From Bacteroidales bacterium (GTDB lineage: Bacteria; Bacteroidota; Bacteroidia; Bacteroidales; F082), in the NCBI GenBank assembly GCA_017548125.1, contig JAFYNK010000033.1, positions 1-44,902 of the forward strand: a DNA stretch of 44,902 nucleotides. Direction: 5' to 3'. Under the pieces are notes generated by a model. The model saw nothing but the letters and a program-made list of their open reading frames with translations, was not told the origin of the DNA and ran no database searches. Below, piece after piece: positions 1-8,806 of this stretch. A program made the translations under genes and the position numbers. The number at the start of each line of letters is the position of its first letter. The first letter of the stretch is position 1.

Positions 1-1
1 A

Positions 2-415
2 GAAGAGGAAAATGAAAATTTCGAGAGTTCTAAAGTTCTAGAATTTGAAAGTTCTCCTCAAGAGGAACATGATTCTGGTATAAGGGCTTATAAAAGAGTT
101 TATACTGTTGAGTCTAAGACTCTTGGTGATAAGCTTGAGTCTGTTGAGGATAGAAGTCTCGCTGCTCGTCTGCAAAGAAAGCCTGTCACTGACTTGATGA
201 ATGCTATTGGAATAAATGATAAGTTTTTGTTGCTCAATGAGTTGTTTGCTGGAAGCATGGAAAAATATAATAAATCAATAAGAGCATTGAATAGCTTCTC
301 GACATTACTTGGCGCTAAGACTTATATGAGCGAGTTGCAGATTGAATTTCAATGGGATTGTGAGTCAGACGCATACAAGAAACTTGACAGTTTAGTTGAA
401 AGAAGATTTATGTAA
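2..415 (+). CDS. Conserved hypothetical protein, C-terminal part (5' end outside window)
   Basis: The frame is open from base 2 to the stop at 413-415, so the gene begins upstream of the window. The visible part starts with an acidic, Ser-rich low-complexity stretch, then a basic linker ending in LQRKPVTDL, then a compact helical tail (roughly the last 75 residues) that includes AIGINDKFLLLNELF and FQWDCESDAYKKL. A tail of this type is familiar to me from Bacteroidetes hypothetical proteins whose N-terminal half is low complexity, but I know of no assigned function. The short heptamer array after the stop separates it from rsmI. The function is unknown. Confidence 0.75.
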   Translation, partial: EEENENFESSKVLEFESSPQEEHDSGIRAYKRVYTVESKTLGDKLESVEDRSLAARLQRKPVTDLMNAIGINDKFLLLNELFAGSMEKYNKSIRALNSFSTLLGAKTYMSELQIEFQWDCESDAYKKLDSLVERRFM

Positions 416-436
416 TTCATAATTCATAATTAAAAT
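416..436. repeat. Heptamer array (AATTCAT words) between hypothetical gene and rsmI
   Basis: Two AATTCAT units are followed by a degenerate AATTAAA. The array fills the whole gap between the two genes and belongs to the period-7/8 repeat family seen across the window. AATTCAT words contain TAA when read through, so this array could not lie in an open frame. Confidence 0.6.
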
Positions 437-440
437 AGCT

Positions 441-1142
441 ATGAAATTATATTTAGTTCCTACACCGATAGGTAATTTGGAGGACATAACAATGAGAGCG
501 TTGCGTGTCTTGCGCGAGGAAGTGGATGTCATCTTGGCTGAAGACACTCGCACAAGTGGCAATTTGCTGCGTCATTATAGCATAAGCAAACCGATGTCGG
601 CTTTTCATATCAACAATGAACATAAGGTTGTGAGAAGTTTTGCCGAGCGTATTTTGGCAGGGGAGAAGATGGCCTTGGTCACTGATGCAGGCACTCCTGC
701 TATCTCCGATCCGGGATTTCTCTTGGTTCGTGAGTGTCTCCGACTTGGCGTGGAGGTGGAGTGTCTCCCAGGCGCTACTGCTTTCGTGCCGGCTCTCGTC
801 AACTCAGGTCTCTCGGCCGACCATTTTATTTTCGAAGGCTTCCTGCCTCATAAAAAAGGTCGTCAGACAAAGCTTGAAGAAATAGCTAATAATCGCTATA
901 CTACAATATTATACGAGTCTCCTTTCCGCCTCGTCAAGACGTTACAGCAACTTATCGAGGTGTGCGGACAAGAACGCCGCGTTTCTGTGGCTCGCGAACT
1001 GACTAAAATATACGAAGAAAACGTAAGAGGAACGCTGTCTGAAGTGGTGGATTATTTTAGCAAAAAAGAAGTGAAAGGTGAAATAGTTATTGTGCTTGAA
1101 GGAAACGCCGATGAGAAATTGAAAATTGAAACTGAAAATTGA
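441..1142 (+). CDS. rsmI: 16S rRNA (cytidine(1402)-2'-O)-methyltransferase RsmI
   Basis: SAM-dependent tetrapyrrole-methylase-fold enzyme that 2'-O-methylates C1402 of 16S rRNA in the ribosomal P-site region. The N-terminus LYLVPTPIGNLEDIT, the following ILAEDTRTSGNLLRHY, ALVTDAGTPAISDPG, and the LPGATAFVPALVNSGL and FEGFLPHKKGR blocks are the standard RsmI landmarks in the right order. The length (233 residues) is slightly short for the family because the extra C-terminal domain of longer homologues is absent. The ATG at 441 puts the conserved N-terminus at residue 1. The last eight residues and the stop codon are encoded by an ATTGAAA-type heptamer array, so the C-terminus appears to have been redrawn by a repeat. 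Confidence 0.96.
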   Translation: MKLYLVPTPIGNLEDITMRALRVLREEVDVILAEDTRTSGNLLRHYSISKPMSAFHINNEHKVVRSFAERILAGEKMALVTDAGTPAISDPGFLLVRECLRLGVEVECLPGATAFVPALVNSGLSADHFIFEGFLPHKKGRQTKLEEIANNRYTTILYESPFRLVKTLQQLIEVCGQERRVSVARELTKIYEENVRGTLSEVVDYFSKKEVKGEIVIVLEGNADEKLKIETEN

Positions 1143-1147
1143 AAGCT
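1113..1147. repeat. Heptamer array overlapping the rsmI stop codon
   Basis: About four AAATTGA-type units, one shortened, encode the last residues of RsmI (KLKIETEN) and provide its TGA stop. It is part of the period-7/8 family. Confidence 0.6.
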
Positions 1148-1164
1148 AATAATTAAACCAAACT

Positions 1165-4100
1165 ATGAGAATTAAATCGTTACTGATAACTCTAATGCTG
1201 CTATGTGTCACTACGGCCTTCGCTGCTCCTTTTAAAAACGTTGAAAAAATATTGACACAGCCTGATGGAACTAAATTGTATTGCTTCGCATCGGGCGACG
1301 AGTTCTATAACCGCCTCCACGACGCTGACGGCTTCACTATCGTTCAGGCTGAAAACGGTTACTTCGTATATGCCACCGCCGATAGCAAAGGCGAAATGTT
1401 GGCGACGAATTACATCGCTGGAAAAACTGACCCTAAAGCCTTGGGCCTTAAGCCTAACATCGTGATTTCTCAAGAAGAATATCAGAAAAGAAGAAAAATG
1501 ATGGAAGTGCCTGAGTCTAAAACTGTTAAAGACCTTAACCACGGCGTTTATAACAATATCGTCATCTTCATCAAGTTTAAAGGTGACGGCGAATTTAAGA
1601 CTACTCAGACTGAAATCGACTCTATGTTTAATTATGATGGTTATTACGATATTTCGATGAATAACTATTTCAAGAAGGCTACTTATAACCAATTGTCGAT
1701 GAAGTCTTATTGTTATCCTTTGGCCGATGGCGATAGAGTTCTCGCTTATGAAGATATTTATCCTAAAAATTATTATCAGCCATATAACCCAACGACAAAT
1801 CCTGACGGATATACCAATCAGGCTGAACGTGAGTTCCCTCTCTTGAAAAGAGCAGTGGAATATGTAGCCGACCAGGTCCCGGCTGACTTGGACATAGACC
1901 GCGATAACGACGGTTATATCGATAACGTGATATTTGTGGTGAAGGGTAATGTGGGTGACTGGAGCGACTTGCTCTGGCCTCACATGTGGTCGATGTATGG
2001 CGAAGAGGCTTATATCAACGGCAAAAAAGTAGGAACATTCAACTTCCAACTTGAGACTTCGACATATTTCTCTGTATCAACATTGTGTCATGAGATGTCT
2101 CACTCATTGGGTTTCCCTGACTTGTACCATTACGGCGAAGGCTCACAGCTCTCTCCTGCAGGTCCTTGGGATCTTATGTGCGGCAACTCTCAGCCTCCTC
2201 AACACTCTGGAACTTACATGAAATATAAATACGGAACATGGATTGATGAAATACCTGAGATAGGCTATGGAACTTATACTATCGAAGCTAACTCTTGGGA
2301 AGGCGGAAGAAGAAACTGTTATAAGATTCCATCAAAACATCCTGACCAATATTATCTCATTGAATATAGGAACAGAGAAAATATGTTCGAGAAAGGCCTT
2401 CCTTCTGGCGGTCTTCTGATTTACAGAATAGATACTCGTTTCCATGGCTGCGCTGGTTACAACGGCAGCGATCAGCTCGATGAGGTGTATGTCTTCCGGC
2501 CAGGCGGAACTTACAACAGAAATGGTAACATCAATGCCGCAACTTTCTCTAAAGAATATGACAGAGTGTTATTTAACTGTGAGACTGACCCTTATCCTTT
2601 CCTTAATAAAAATACGATGGATATGGAATTTAATATCTGCAATATCTCTGAGATGGGTAACAGAATGACTTTCACATATTGTCCTATAGGCGTTGAGATG
2701 ATTCCTCAGAATCTGGAAGTCAATGTGAATCATAATGATAATCTCGTTGAAATGGAATGGGACGCTGTAGAGTCGGCTGATTCTTATAATGTTTATCGTA
2801 ATGGTGTCTTTGTGGTTAATGTGACTGAAAATCATTTCGATGATGCTTATGATGCATTCGATTTGGGTTATCATAAATATCAAGTTACAGCGCTGTTTGG
2901 TTCGGAAGAATCATTCTTCTCTGATGAAAAACATGTGGTTACAGGCGGCTATTCTGAATATGTCTTTGATTTGCAATGTGCTGGTGACTATGGATGGCAA
3001 GGCGGAGAAATAAAGCTGAGTTTTGATAACGAGATGGAAGACATTTACATCACGATGTATTCTAAAGATGAAATGGAAAGAAGAGTGCTTGTTCCAGAAG
3101 GCGTTAAAATGACTTTGTCGTGGCTTGAAGGATGGGACGATACTGAATGTTCTTTTGTTGTGAAAAATGGCGACGAAGTGGTGTATGTTTCTTCTGAGTT
3201 ACAAGAAGGCGTGCTGACAGAAATCGTTGCGACAGACAGCAATTCTTGCGTCGTTCCTGATAATTTAAAAGCTGCTGTGAACGATTTCGCCGTTGAGTTG
3301 TCATGGAAGGTTATGGTTGAGACTGATAATTTCATGGTCTTACGCAACAACGAAGTGATAGCGCAAAATATAAATGCATATAGTTATATCGATAATGAAA
3401 TACCAGAGTCTGGCGTTTATGAATATGTCGTTCAAAGCATGAATGAAGACTGCGTTTCTTTGCCTTCAGAAGTATGTAGTGTTGTGGTGATGAAAAATTG
3501 TTACAATGCAGTTCAGGCTAATGCTTCTTTGGTTGAAAACACTGTTGTGTTAAATTGGAACGCTCCACTGTCAAATGGCGTCTTTAAATATGATGACGGA
3601 GAATATGTTACAAGCGTAGGAACAAACACATATAACTGGGGTATCAGAGTTTCTGCTGATGCGATGAAAAACTATGATGGTTCAAAATTGTCGTATATAG
3701 AAATATTTGATGCATCTGATGCAAAATATACATTTAAGATATATAATGGCGAAAAAATAAGTGATAACACCTTGATTCATGCCGTTGAATGTGAAACATA
3801 TAATACCCATGAGTTTGTGAAGATTGCGATAGGAGAAGTTCCATTCAACGCTAACGAGGACTTGTGGATTACAGCAAAGTCAACGGGCGCTTCTTCAGCT
3901 CCAATACCATGTTCGAAATATAATGGATGTGATGATGGTAGCCTGGTGAAAGCTGGTAGCAGCTGGGTGCCGGCACACAGCTATAACATGCCTTACACAT
4001 GGATGCTCAGAGCTTATACTTCTGACGAAATGGTTCAGGATGTTAAATACAATATCTACAGAAATGATGAGCTGTTGGCTTCCGACTTGACAAAATTGAC

Positions 4101-4434
4101 TTATACAGACAGCAGCGCCGAAGGAAACGTATGCTATAAAGTTGAAGCATTGTTGGATGATAAAATCGTTTCTCAATCAGACACTGTCTGCGTTGAAGTT
4201 GAATCATTTAGCAAGATGAAAGTGTATCCTAATCCTGTGAGAAATATTCTTACTGTAAAAGCTAAGGATATTGTCAATGTGAAGATAGTAAGCATCACAG
4301 GTGCAGTCGTCTTCGATGAAGATACCAACGACGTCTCATGTGAAATTGACATGAATAAATTTGAAAGCGGACTTTATATCGTTTTGATAACGACAAAAAC
4401 TGAAATGATGACAGAAAAGATCGTTAAGTATTGA
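1165..4434 (+). CDS. Secreted M6-family metalloprotease with fibronectin-type domains and T9SS sorting domain
   Basis: A 1089-residue predicted secreted zinc protease. Residues 1-20 form a Sec signal peptide (hydrophobic core ending in TTAFA). The zinc site HEMSHSLGFPD has H309, E310, H313 and D319, matching the HExxHxxGxxD pattern of M6 (immune inhibitor A-like) peptidases. C-terminal to it are beta-sandwich modules of fibronectin type III character (around residues 510-600 and 690-780), a further beta domain, and a last 75-residue T9SS type A-like sorting domain containing VYPNPVRN and the terminal KIVKY. The protein is expected to be exported by Sec, passed through the T9SS and released or attached at the surface. 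Its stop lies 2 bp from the stop of the convergent helicase gene. Confidence 0.92.
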   Translation: MRIKSLLITLMLLCVTTAFAAPFKNVEKILTQPDGTKLYCFASGDEFYNRLHDADGFTIVQAENGYFVYATADSKGEMLATNYIAGKTDPKALGLKPNIVISQEEYQKRRKMMEVPESKTVKDLNHGVYNNIVIFIKFKGDGEFKTTQTEIDSMFNYDGYYDISMNNYFKKATYNQLSMKSYCYPLADGDRVLAYEDIYPKNYYQPYNPTTNPDGYTNQAEREFPLLKRAVEYVADQVPADLDIDRDNDGYIDNVIFVVKGNVGDWSDLLWPHMWSMYGEEAYINGKKVGTFNFQLETSTYFSVSTLCHEMSHSLGFPDLYHYGEGSQLSPAGPWDLMCGNSQPPQHSGTYMKYKYGTWIDEIPEIGYGTYTIEANSWEGGRRNCYKIPSKHPDQYYLIEYRNRENMFEKGLPSGGLLIYRIDTRFHGCAGYNGSDQLDEVYVFRPGGTYNRNGNINAATFSKEYDRVLFNCETDPYPFLNKNTMDMEFNICNISEMGNRMTFTYCPIGVEMIPQNLEVNVNHNDNLVEMEWDAVESADSYNVYRNGVFVVNVTENHFDDAYDAFDLGYHKYQVTALFGSEESFFSDEKHVVTGGYSEYVFDLQCAGDYGWQGGEIKLSFDNEMEDIYITMYSKDEMERRVLVPEGVKMTLSWLEGWDDTECSFVVKNGDEVVYVSSELQEGVLTEIVATDSNSCVVPDNLKAAVNDFAVELSWKVMVETDNFMVLRNNEVIAQNINAYSYIDNEIPESGVYEYVVQSMNEDCVSLPSEVCSVVVMKNCYNAVQANASLVENTVVLNWNAPLSNGVFKYDDGEYVTSVGTNTYNWGIRVSADAMKNYDGSKLSYIEIFDASDAKYTFKIYNGEKISDNTLIHAVECETYNTHEFVKIAIGEVPFNANEDLWITAKSTGASSAPIPCSKYNGCDDGSLVKAGSSWVPAHSYNMPYTWMLRAYTSDEMVQDVKYNIYRNDELLASDLTKLTYTDSSAEGNVCYKVEALLDDKIVSQSDTVCVEVESFSKMKVYPNPVRNILTVKAKDIVNVKIVSITGAVVFDEDTNDVSCEIDMNKFESGLYIVLITTKTEMMTEKIVKY

Positions 4435-4436
4435 TT

Positions 4437-6902
4437 TTAATCATCGGATGAACGAAATTCGTTAGCGATCAGTCGTAGTTCGAAATAAGTGAAATCATCG
4501 CCTAAGACCTCTCTTGCAGCTGACAATGAGAGGTCTTTTGTTTCTTCAAAGTACTCTCTTATTATCTCGATATGTTCTTTGCTTACAAAGTCATGCACTT
4601 CATAGATGCCGTTTTTTATTATTTCTGCGATGTGGCCTTCTATGGTGCTTCTCGATAAACCTCTCTCTTTCATGATGTCGTCGATGGTATAGTCTTCGTC
4701 GAGAAGTACTAAAGTCTTTGAAGCGCTGCTTGAAAGATTCATCTCTCTGTTCGATTCAGCGTCGTCGAAACTGCATTTTTTAAAACCCAATGATTCCAGC
4801 ACTATGTTGATGATGTCGGCGCCGAAACTCTTGATACGCGTGGTTCCAAGCTTAGAGATGCTTTTAAGTTCTTTGATGGACGTCGGCTTTTGCTCGGCGA
4901 TTTTGTTGATGACAGTCGTAGGTATAATATGAGACGCCTCTTTGTTCAATTCATCGGCTTTGTTCTTGCGCCATTTCAACAAATCTTTTAATAAAGGCTT
5001 GTCTTTGTCATCTACGCTTTTTGACTTCAGTTTCACCGATTTAAGATTCTCCGATTCGACGGTTTTCTTGTTTTTCATCTCCAGATATTTGTCTAAGATG
5101 AAACCGTCTTTTGCTAAATGGAGACACGCTGTCTTCACATAAAGAATCTCTCTTATCGTATCAAGTACAGCCTTTATGGCGGTGTTGACGGCCTTGTTGT
5201 CGGTCTCGGCTATTAAGTCACCGATGCTTTCTAAGTCGTTGAGTTTGTTGAAGAAATAAACGGAGGCTTTTCTTATTCTCTCGTCTAAAAAAGAACTTGT
5301 TGTCTTGTTGTCTTGTTGTCTTGTTGTCTTTATTATCGACTCTACCTGTCTCGCGAATCTCATAGCTACGTCTATTACCTCTTCTCTGAAGAGATTGCGT
5401 TTTTCTGTTATTTTATCGGCTGTTTCTTTTCCTAAGATGTTGTCGTTTTCTCTTACTATCTTAGCAAGTTTGTTGATATGTATTTCTAATTCGTCGAAGG
5501 TAAAAAGTTCGAGTATTGTCTGATGATGGTATTTTGTTTCTTCGAAATGAAGCTTGTCTTTGTCTGGTTCTAGTGATGGTATTTTATCGACGAAAGAATT
5601 GATGGTTCTGTCGTTGTATAATACGTTGTTAGATATTTTTGCGTTGAGGACGAGGCCGTTAAGAGACGTGCATCGGCTCAGCGCCACATAGACCTGTCCG
5701 TGGGCGAAAGCCATCTCAGCGTTGAGCACCACCTTGTCGAAAGTGAGGCCTTGGCTTTTGTGAATCGTGATGGCCCAAGCTGTCTTGAGTGGTATCTGAG
5801 TGAAGCTGCCTATCTCTTTTTCTTCAATCTCGTTAGTCTTTTCGTTGAGGTTATATTCGAAGTTCTGCCATGTCACAGGCGTCACGTTGATGATTTCGTC
5901 GCTGCATTTGACTTTAACGCCTTCGTCTTTGTCGTAGTCTATTATCTTTCCTATTTTGCCGTTGTAGTAAAGCTTTTCAGGCGACGGGTCATTTTTCACG
6001 AACATGACCTGCGCCCCGACTTTAAGCTCGAGAATTTCTTTGGTAGGGTAAGCGTTCTCTGGAAATATTCCTTTTATCTCAGCGTTGAATGTCAGCGTTT
6101 TTGATTTGATTGCGTCAAGTTTCTCATCATTTATCTCATCAGCCTGATGGTTGTGAGTGGTCAGTGTGATATATCCGTCGTTGTCGTCAGCCTTGAAGTC
6201 GGGTATATGCCGTGAGTTGAGTATTTGCAGATTCTTGTTGTCTAACCTATTGTTTCTCACCTGATTGAGGATGTCGATGAAGTCGGTGTCGTTTTGTCTG
6301 TAAATATGATCCAGCTCGATGCATATATAATGTGTTTTCTGTAGTACGAGGCTGTCGAAGAAATATACGGATTTATAATAGTCCTGAAGCAGTTCCCATT
6401 CGTTTTGACGAGCTACTGGCGCCAGCTGTTGTATGTCGCCTATCATGAGCAGCTGCACTCCGCCGAAAGCCTTGTCGCTGCGTCGCACCTTTCTCAGGAC
6501 GGCGTCGATGGCGTCGAGGAGGTCGGCGCGCACCATGCTGATCTCATCGATGACGAGCAGGTCGAGGCTGCGCATGATTTTAAGTTTTGTCTTGCTTAGT
6601 TTGATGCTCGCCAGAGGCGATAGCATCTGTTGCTCGTTGTCTTTATGTCTTTGTCCTTCAGGGATGATAGGTCCGAAAGGAAGCTGGAAAAACGAATGTA
6701 TTGTCACTCCGCCAGCATTGATGGCAGCCACGCCGGTAGGAGCGACGATGACCATTCTCTTATAGCTGTTGGCGGCCAGGTTTCTGAGGAAGGTGGTCTT
6801 GCCAGTGCCAGCCTTTCCTGTGAGAAAGATATGAACATCAGTGTTTTGCACAAACCTATTCAACATATCAATCTTATCATTCTTAAACACCTCTGCTTTC
6901 AT
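4437..6902 (-). CDS. PIF1-like superfamily 1 helicase with HRDC-like and helix-turn-helix C-terminal domains
   Basis: An 821-residue ATPase/helicase. Walker A is GKAGTGKTT (residues 29-37, K35); Walker B is LLVIDEIS (D119, E120). VAPTGVAAINAGGVTIHSFF follows motif I and is typical of PIF1/RRM3. The helicase ends with TAWAITIHKSQGLTFDKVVL and VYVALSRC, the UvrD/Pif1 C-terminal motifs. Residues about 645-710 resemble an HRDC domain (WRKNKADELNKEASHIIP, then ELKSISKLGTTRIKSFG). The last about 90 residues look like a DNA-binding HTH module (YTIDDIMKERGLSRSTIEGHI). PIF1 enzymes unwind 5'-3' and clear G-quadruplexes and R-loops. Residues near 525-536 are encoded by an in-frame CAAGACAA octamer array, a likely disordered insertion. 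Confidence 0.9.
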   Translation of the reverse strand: MKAEVFKNDKIDMLNRFVQNTDVHIFLTGKAGTGKTTFLRNLAANSYKRMVIVAPTGVAAINAGGVTIHSFFQLPFGPIIPEGQRHKDNEQQMLSPLASIKLSKTKLKIMRSLDLLVIDEISMVRADLLDAIDAVLRKVRRSDKAFGGVQLLMIGDIQQLAPVARQNEWELLQDYYKSVYFFDSLVLQKTHYICIELDHIYRQNDTDFIDILNQVRNNRLDNKNLQILNSRHIPDFKADDNDGYITLTTHNHQADEINDEKLDAIKSKTLTFNAEIKGIFPENAYPTKEILELKVGAQVMFVKNDPSPEKLYYNGKIGKIIDYDKDEGVKVKCSDEIINVTPVTWQNFEYNLNEKTNEIEEKEIGSFTQIPLKTAWAITIHKSQGLTFDKVVLNAEMAFAHGQVYVALSRCTSLNGLVLNAKISNNVLYNDRTINSFVDKIPSLEPDKDKLHFEETKYHHQTILELFTFDELEIHINKLAKIVRENDNILGKETADKITEKRNLFREEVIDVAMRFARQVESIIKTTRQQDNKTTSSFLDERIRKASVYFFNKLNDLESIGDLIAETDNKAVNTAIKAVLDTIREILYVKTACLHLAKDGFILDKYLEMKNKKTVESENLKSVKLKSKSVDDKDKPLLKDLLKWRKNKADELNKEASHIIPTTVINKIAEQKPTSIKELKSISKLGTTRIKSFGADIINIVLESLGFKKCSFDDAESNREMNLSSSASKTLVLLDEDYTIDDIMKERGLSRSTIEGHIAEIIKNGIYEVHDFVSKEHIEIIREYFEETKDLSLSAAREVLGDDFTYFELRLIANEFRSSDD
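5296..5330. repeat. In-frame octamer array inside the helicase gene
   Basis: Four tandem CTTGTTGT units (coding strand ACAACAAG) plus a partial unit. On the minus strand it is translated as TTRQQDNKTTS. The same peptide, with small changes, occurs in the acyltransferase (twice) and the alpha-2-macroglobulin-like protein. Confidence 0.85.
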
Positions 6903-6904
6903 AA

Positions 6905-7040
6905 TTTTGGAGTGATTTAGTGATGAAGTAATGGAGTTTTGAGTAATGTAGTTTATTTGTTATTACTTGTAGTCTTGTAGTCTTATTGACTTGTAGTCTT
7001 GTAGTCTTGTAGTCTTGTTGACTTGTAGTCTTGTAGTCTT
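6905..7040. repeat. Intergenic octamer array between helicase and histidine kinase
   Basis: The gap is filled by two period-8 sub-arrays. Near the helicase start the units are degenerate TNGAGTNA-like words. From about 6964 they are CTTGTAGT words with CTTGTTGA and CTTATTGA variants. The TAA stop of the histidine kinase lies inside the last degenerate octamer. No -7 box for the helicase could be made out inside the array. Confidence 0.75.
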
Positions 7041-8574
7041 ATATACTGTCAGACTTTCTCAGCGCTATTCTGAAGGTTGTTCCTTGTCCTACGACGGAGT
7101 TTTTGACAAAGATTTTGCCTTTATGATAATCTTCTATTATTCGTCGTGCGAGTGAGAGTCCGAGGCCCCAGCCTCTTTTCTTGCTGGTGTATCCTGGCTG
7201 GAAGATTTGTTTGTACGCTGAGCGTTGCATGCCTTTGCCTGTATCGCTGATGTCGATGTAGATGTTTTCAGCGTCTTCGGTCATCTCTACGGTCAGTTTG
7301 CCGTGGTCTTCCATGGCGTCGAGGGCGTTTTTGGTGAGGTTTTCGAGCACCCAGCTGAAAAGCGCCGCGTCGAGAGGAACGCTAATCTCTCTATCTGGGA
7401 CTTTGATGTCAAACTCGAATTTGTTGTTTGAGAATCTGCGTTTTAGATAACTCATCGTGTCGTTGACGGCAACCGTCACGTCATGGGCTTCCAGCGTAGG
7501 GATGGAGCCTATCTTAGAGAAACGCTCGGTTATCGTCTTCATCCTCTCGATGTCCTTCTCCATTTCAGTCGTGCCGATGAAAGGCGTGTCTTGCATCTTC
7601 AGCAGCTCTATCCATCCCATGAGCGATGTGAGTGGAGTGCCAATCTGATGGGCTGTCTCTTTGGCCATGCCAGCCCAGACCTGGTTCTGCTCTGAACGAC
7701 GTGCATAACTGAATAACAAATATGCAACTATGATGAAGAAAATGAAAACTAGAATCTGAATGATTGGAAAGTAGCGGACTATACGAAGCAAGTCGGAACT
7801 GCGATAATAAATGTAAGCCTTCTCGCCGTCTAAGTAATTCACCTCTATCGGCATGTTTTCCGACTTCATGATGTCAATCTGCTCTTGTACATAATCGCTG
7901 TTGTTCATGTTGTCTTTGTTGAGATTGCCGTAGCTAAGTATGTGATTGCCTGCCTGGTTTAGAATTATGACAGGAACGCCGGCAGCATTGTCAGCCACAT
8001 CGTTGATGAAGAAAGTGAACATGTCGTCAAGAACGTTGCGAAGCTCGGTGTAGATGAGCGACTCGTTGTAGTATAACGACGACTCTTTCCCGTAAATGTC
8101 AATTTTTATCGGAGGATAAATGCTGAAGTCGTTTTGCATTTCTATGTCGAAAATCTCCTTGTCTTGATGTTTCTTCGGAAGATTTATCGAAAGAGTGATG
8201 TTGTTGTCAGAATCGGTGATGACGACAGGAATGCTGATGTTGCTTTGGATGATGTCGAGATAAACGCCGATGTTTTCGTTCGACGTGGCAGCAAGAAAAC
8301 GCCGGTATGCCATCGCAAGAAGCTCTACGCGCTTGCTTTCCTGCATACTTACTTCATTGAAAAACACTTCGGTATAATTCATCAGCTCGGCGTGAGTCTG
8401 AACGGCTTCAGCCCACATCGCCATCTGTCTTTGCTCTTGTGAGGCAAATCTTTTGACAAGATTATTAGTGTAATACATGGAAAGAGTAACTATCACAACG
8501 GCAATGATAGATAACGCAACTTTCCATCTTTTTTTCTTCGCATATAGGTCCGCACTAAGCTTGTTATTCAACAT
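7039..8574 (-). CDS. Membrane sensor histidine kinase (orphan)
   Basis: A 511-residue two-component sensor kinase. TM1 is at about residues 19-38 and TM2 at about 270-290, framing a roughly 230-residue periplasmic sensor region. No HAMP domain is obvious. The phosphoacceptor H-box KETAHQIGTPLTSLMG carries H309. The HATPase domain shows an N-box (ENLTKNALDAM), a G1 box (DISDTGKGM) and a GWGLGLSLARRI G2 segment. No response regulator gene is next to it, so the partner must lie elsewhere; the signal cannot be read from the sequence. It is transcribed in the same direction as the helicase downstream but separated from it by the octamer array. A TACTTTTG -7 box on the minus strand lies upstream. 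Confidence 0.93.
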   Translation of the reverse strand: MLNNKLSADLYAKKKRWKVALSIIAVVIVTLSMYYTNNLVKRFASQEQRQMAMWAEAVQTHAELMNYTEVFFNEVSMQESKRVELLAMAYRRFLAATSNENIGVYLDIIQSNISIPVVITDSDNNITLSINLPKKHQDKEIFDIEMQNDFSIYPPIKIDIYGKESSLYYNESLIYTELRNVLDDMFTFFINDVADNAAGVPVIILNQAGNHILSYGNLNKDNMNNSDYVQEQIDIMKSENMPIEVNYLDGEKAYIYYRSSDLLRIVRYFPIIQILVFIFFIIVAYLLFSYARRSEQNQVWAGMAKETAHQIGTPLTSLMGWIELLKMQDTPFIGTTEMEKDIERMKTITERFSKIGSIPTLEAHDVTVAVNDTMSYLKRRFSNNKFEFDIKVPDREISVPLDAALFSWVLENLTKNALDAMEDHGKLTVEMTEDAENIYIDISDTGKGMQRSAYKQIFQPGYTSKKRGWGLGLSLARRIIEDYHKGKIFVKNSVVGQGTTFRIALRKSDSI

Positions 8575-8620
8575 AATTTTTATGATTTATGTTTTAAACA
8601 ATAAAAAAATCGATTTAGTA

Positions 8621-8628
8621 CAAAAGTA
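8621..8628 (-). promoter_or_regulatory. Candidate -7 box for the histidine kinase gene
   Basis: On the minus strand this reads TACTTTTG, matching the Bacteroidetes TAnnTTTG box, 47 bp before the ATG. No good -33 TTTG is seen at the usual spacing. Confidence 0.5.
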
Positions 8629-8752
8629 TAAATTATTTCCTGATTTTCATTAAGAAATATTGATTTTTATATAAAGAAAAATGAGTTTTTTCTATGTCAA
8701 AGCATTACATAATTTTTAAAAAATAATATATAAAATATATATAAAAAATATA

Positions 8753-8760
8753 TAACTTTG
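8753..8760 (+). promoter_or_regulatory. Candidate -7 box for the giant subtilisin-like gene
   Basis: TAACTTTG matches TAnnTTTG, 47 bp before the ATG at 8807. The region just upstream (about 8710-8752) is an almost pure A/T tract that may act as an UP-like or bent element. The -33 element is not clear. Confidence 0.55.
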
Positions 8761-8806
8761 CAGATTATTTTTTTGAGCTCAAATTTTTAAATTTAAAGTT
8801 TTATTT

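Noticed and set aside
605-802. Minus-strand open frame inside rsmI
   Set aside because: It is a shadow of rsmI with no family features, low-complexity Arg/Ser/Thr content and no promoter or context.
1201-2049. 282-residue minus-strand frame opposite the M6 protease signal and catalytic region
   Set aside because: The plus-strand protein has clear catalytic motifs; the antisense reading is rich in His, Ile and Val repeats typical of a mirror frame.
8641-8752. Replication origin or DnaA-box cluster in the A/T-rich gap before the giant protease
   Set aside because: The region is very A/T-rich, but no TTATCCACA-like boxes were seen; a promoter upstream tract explains it better.
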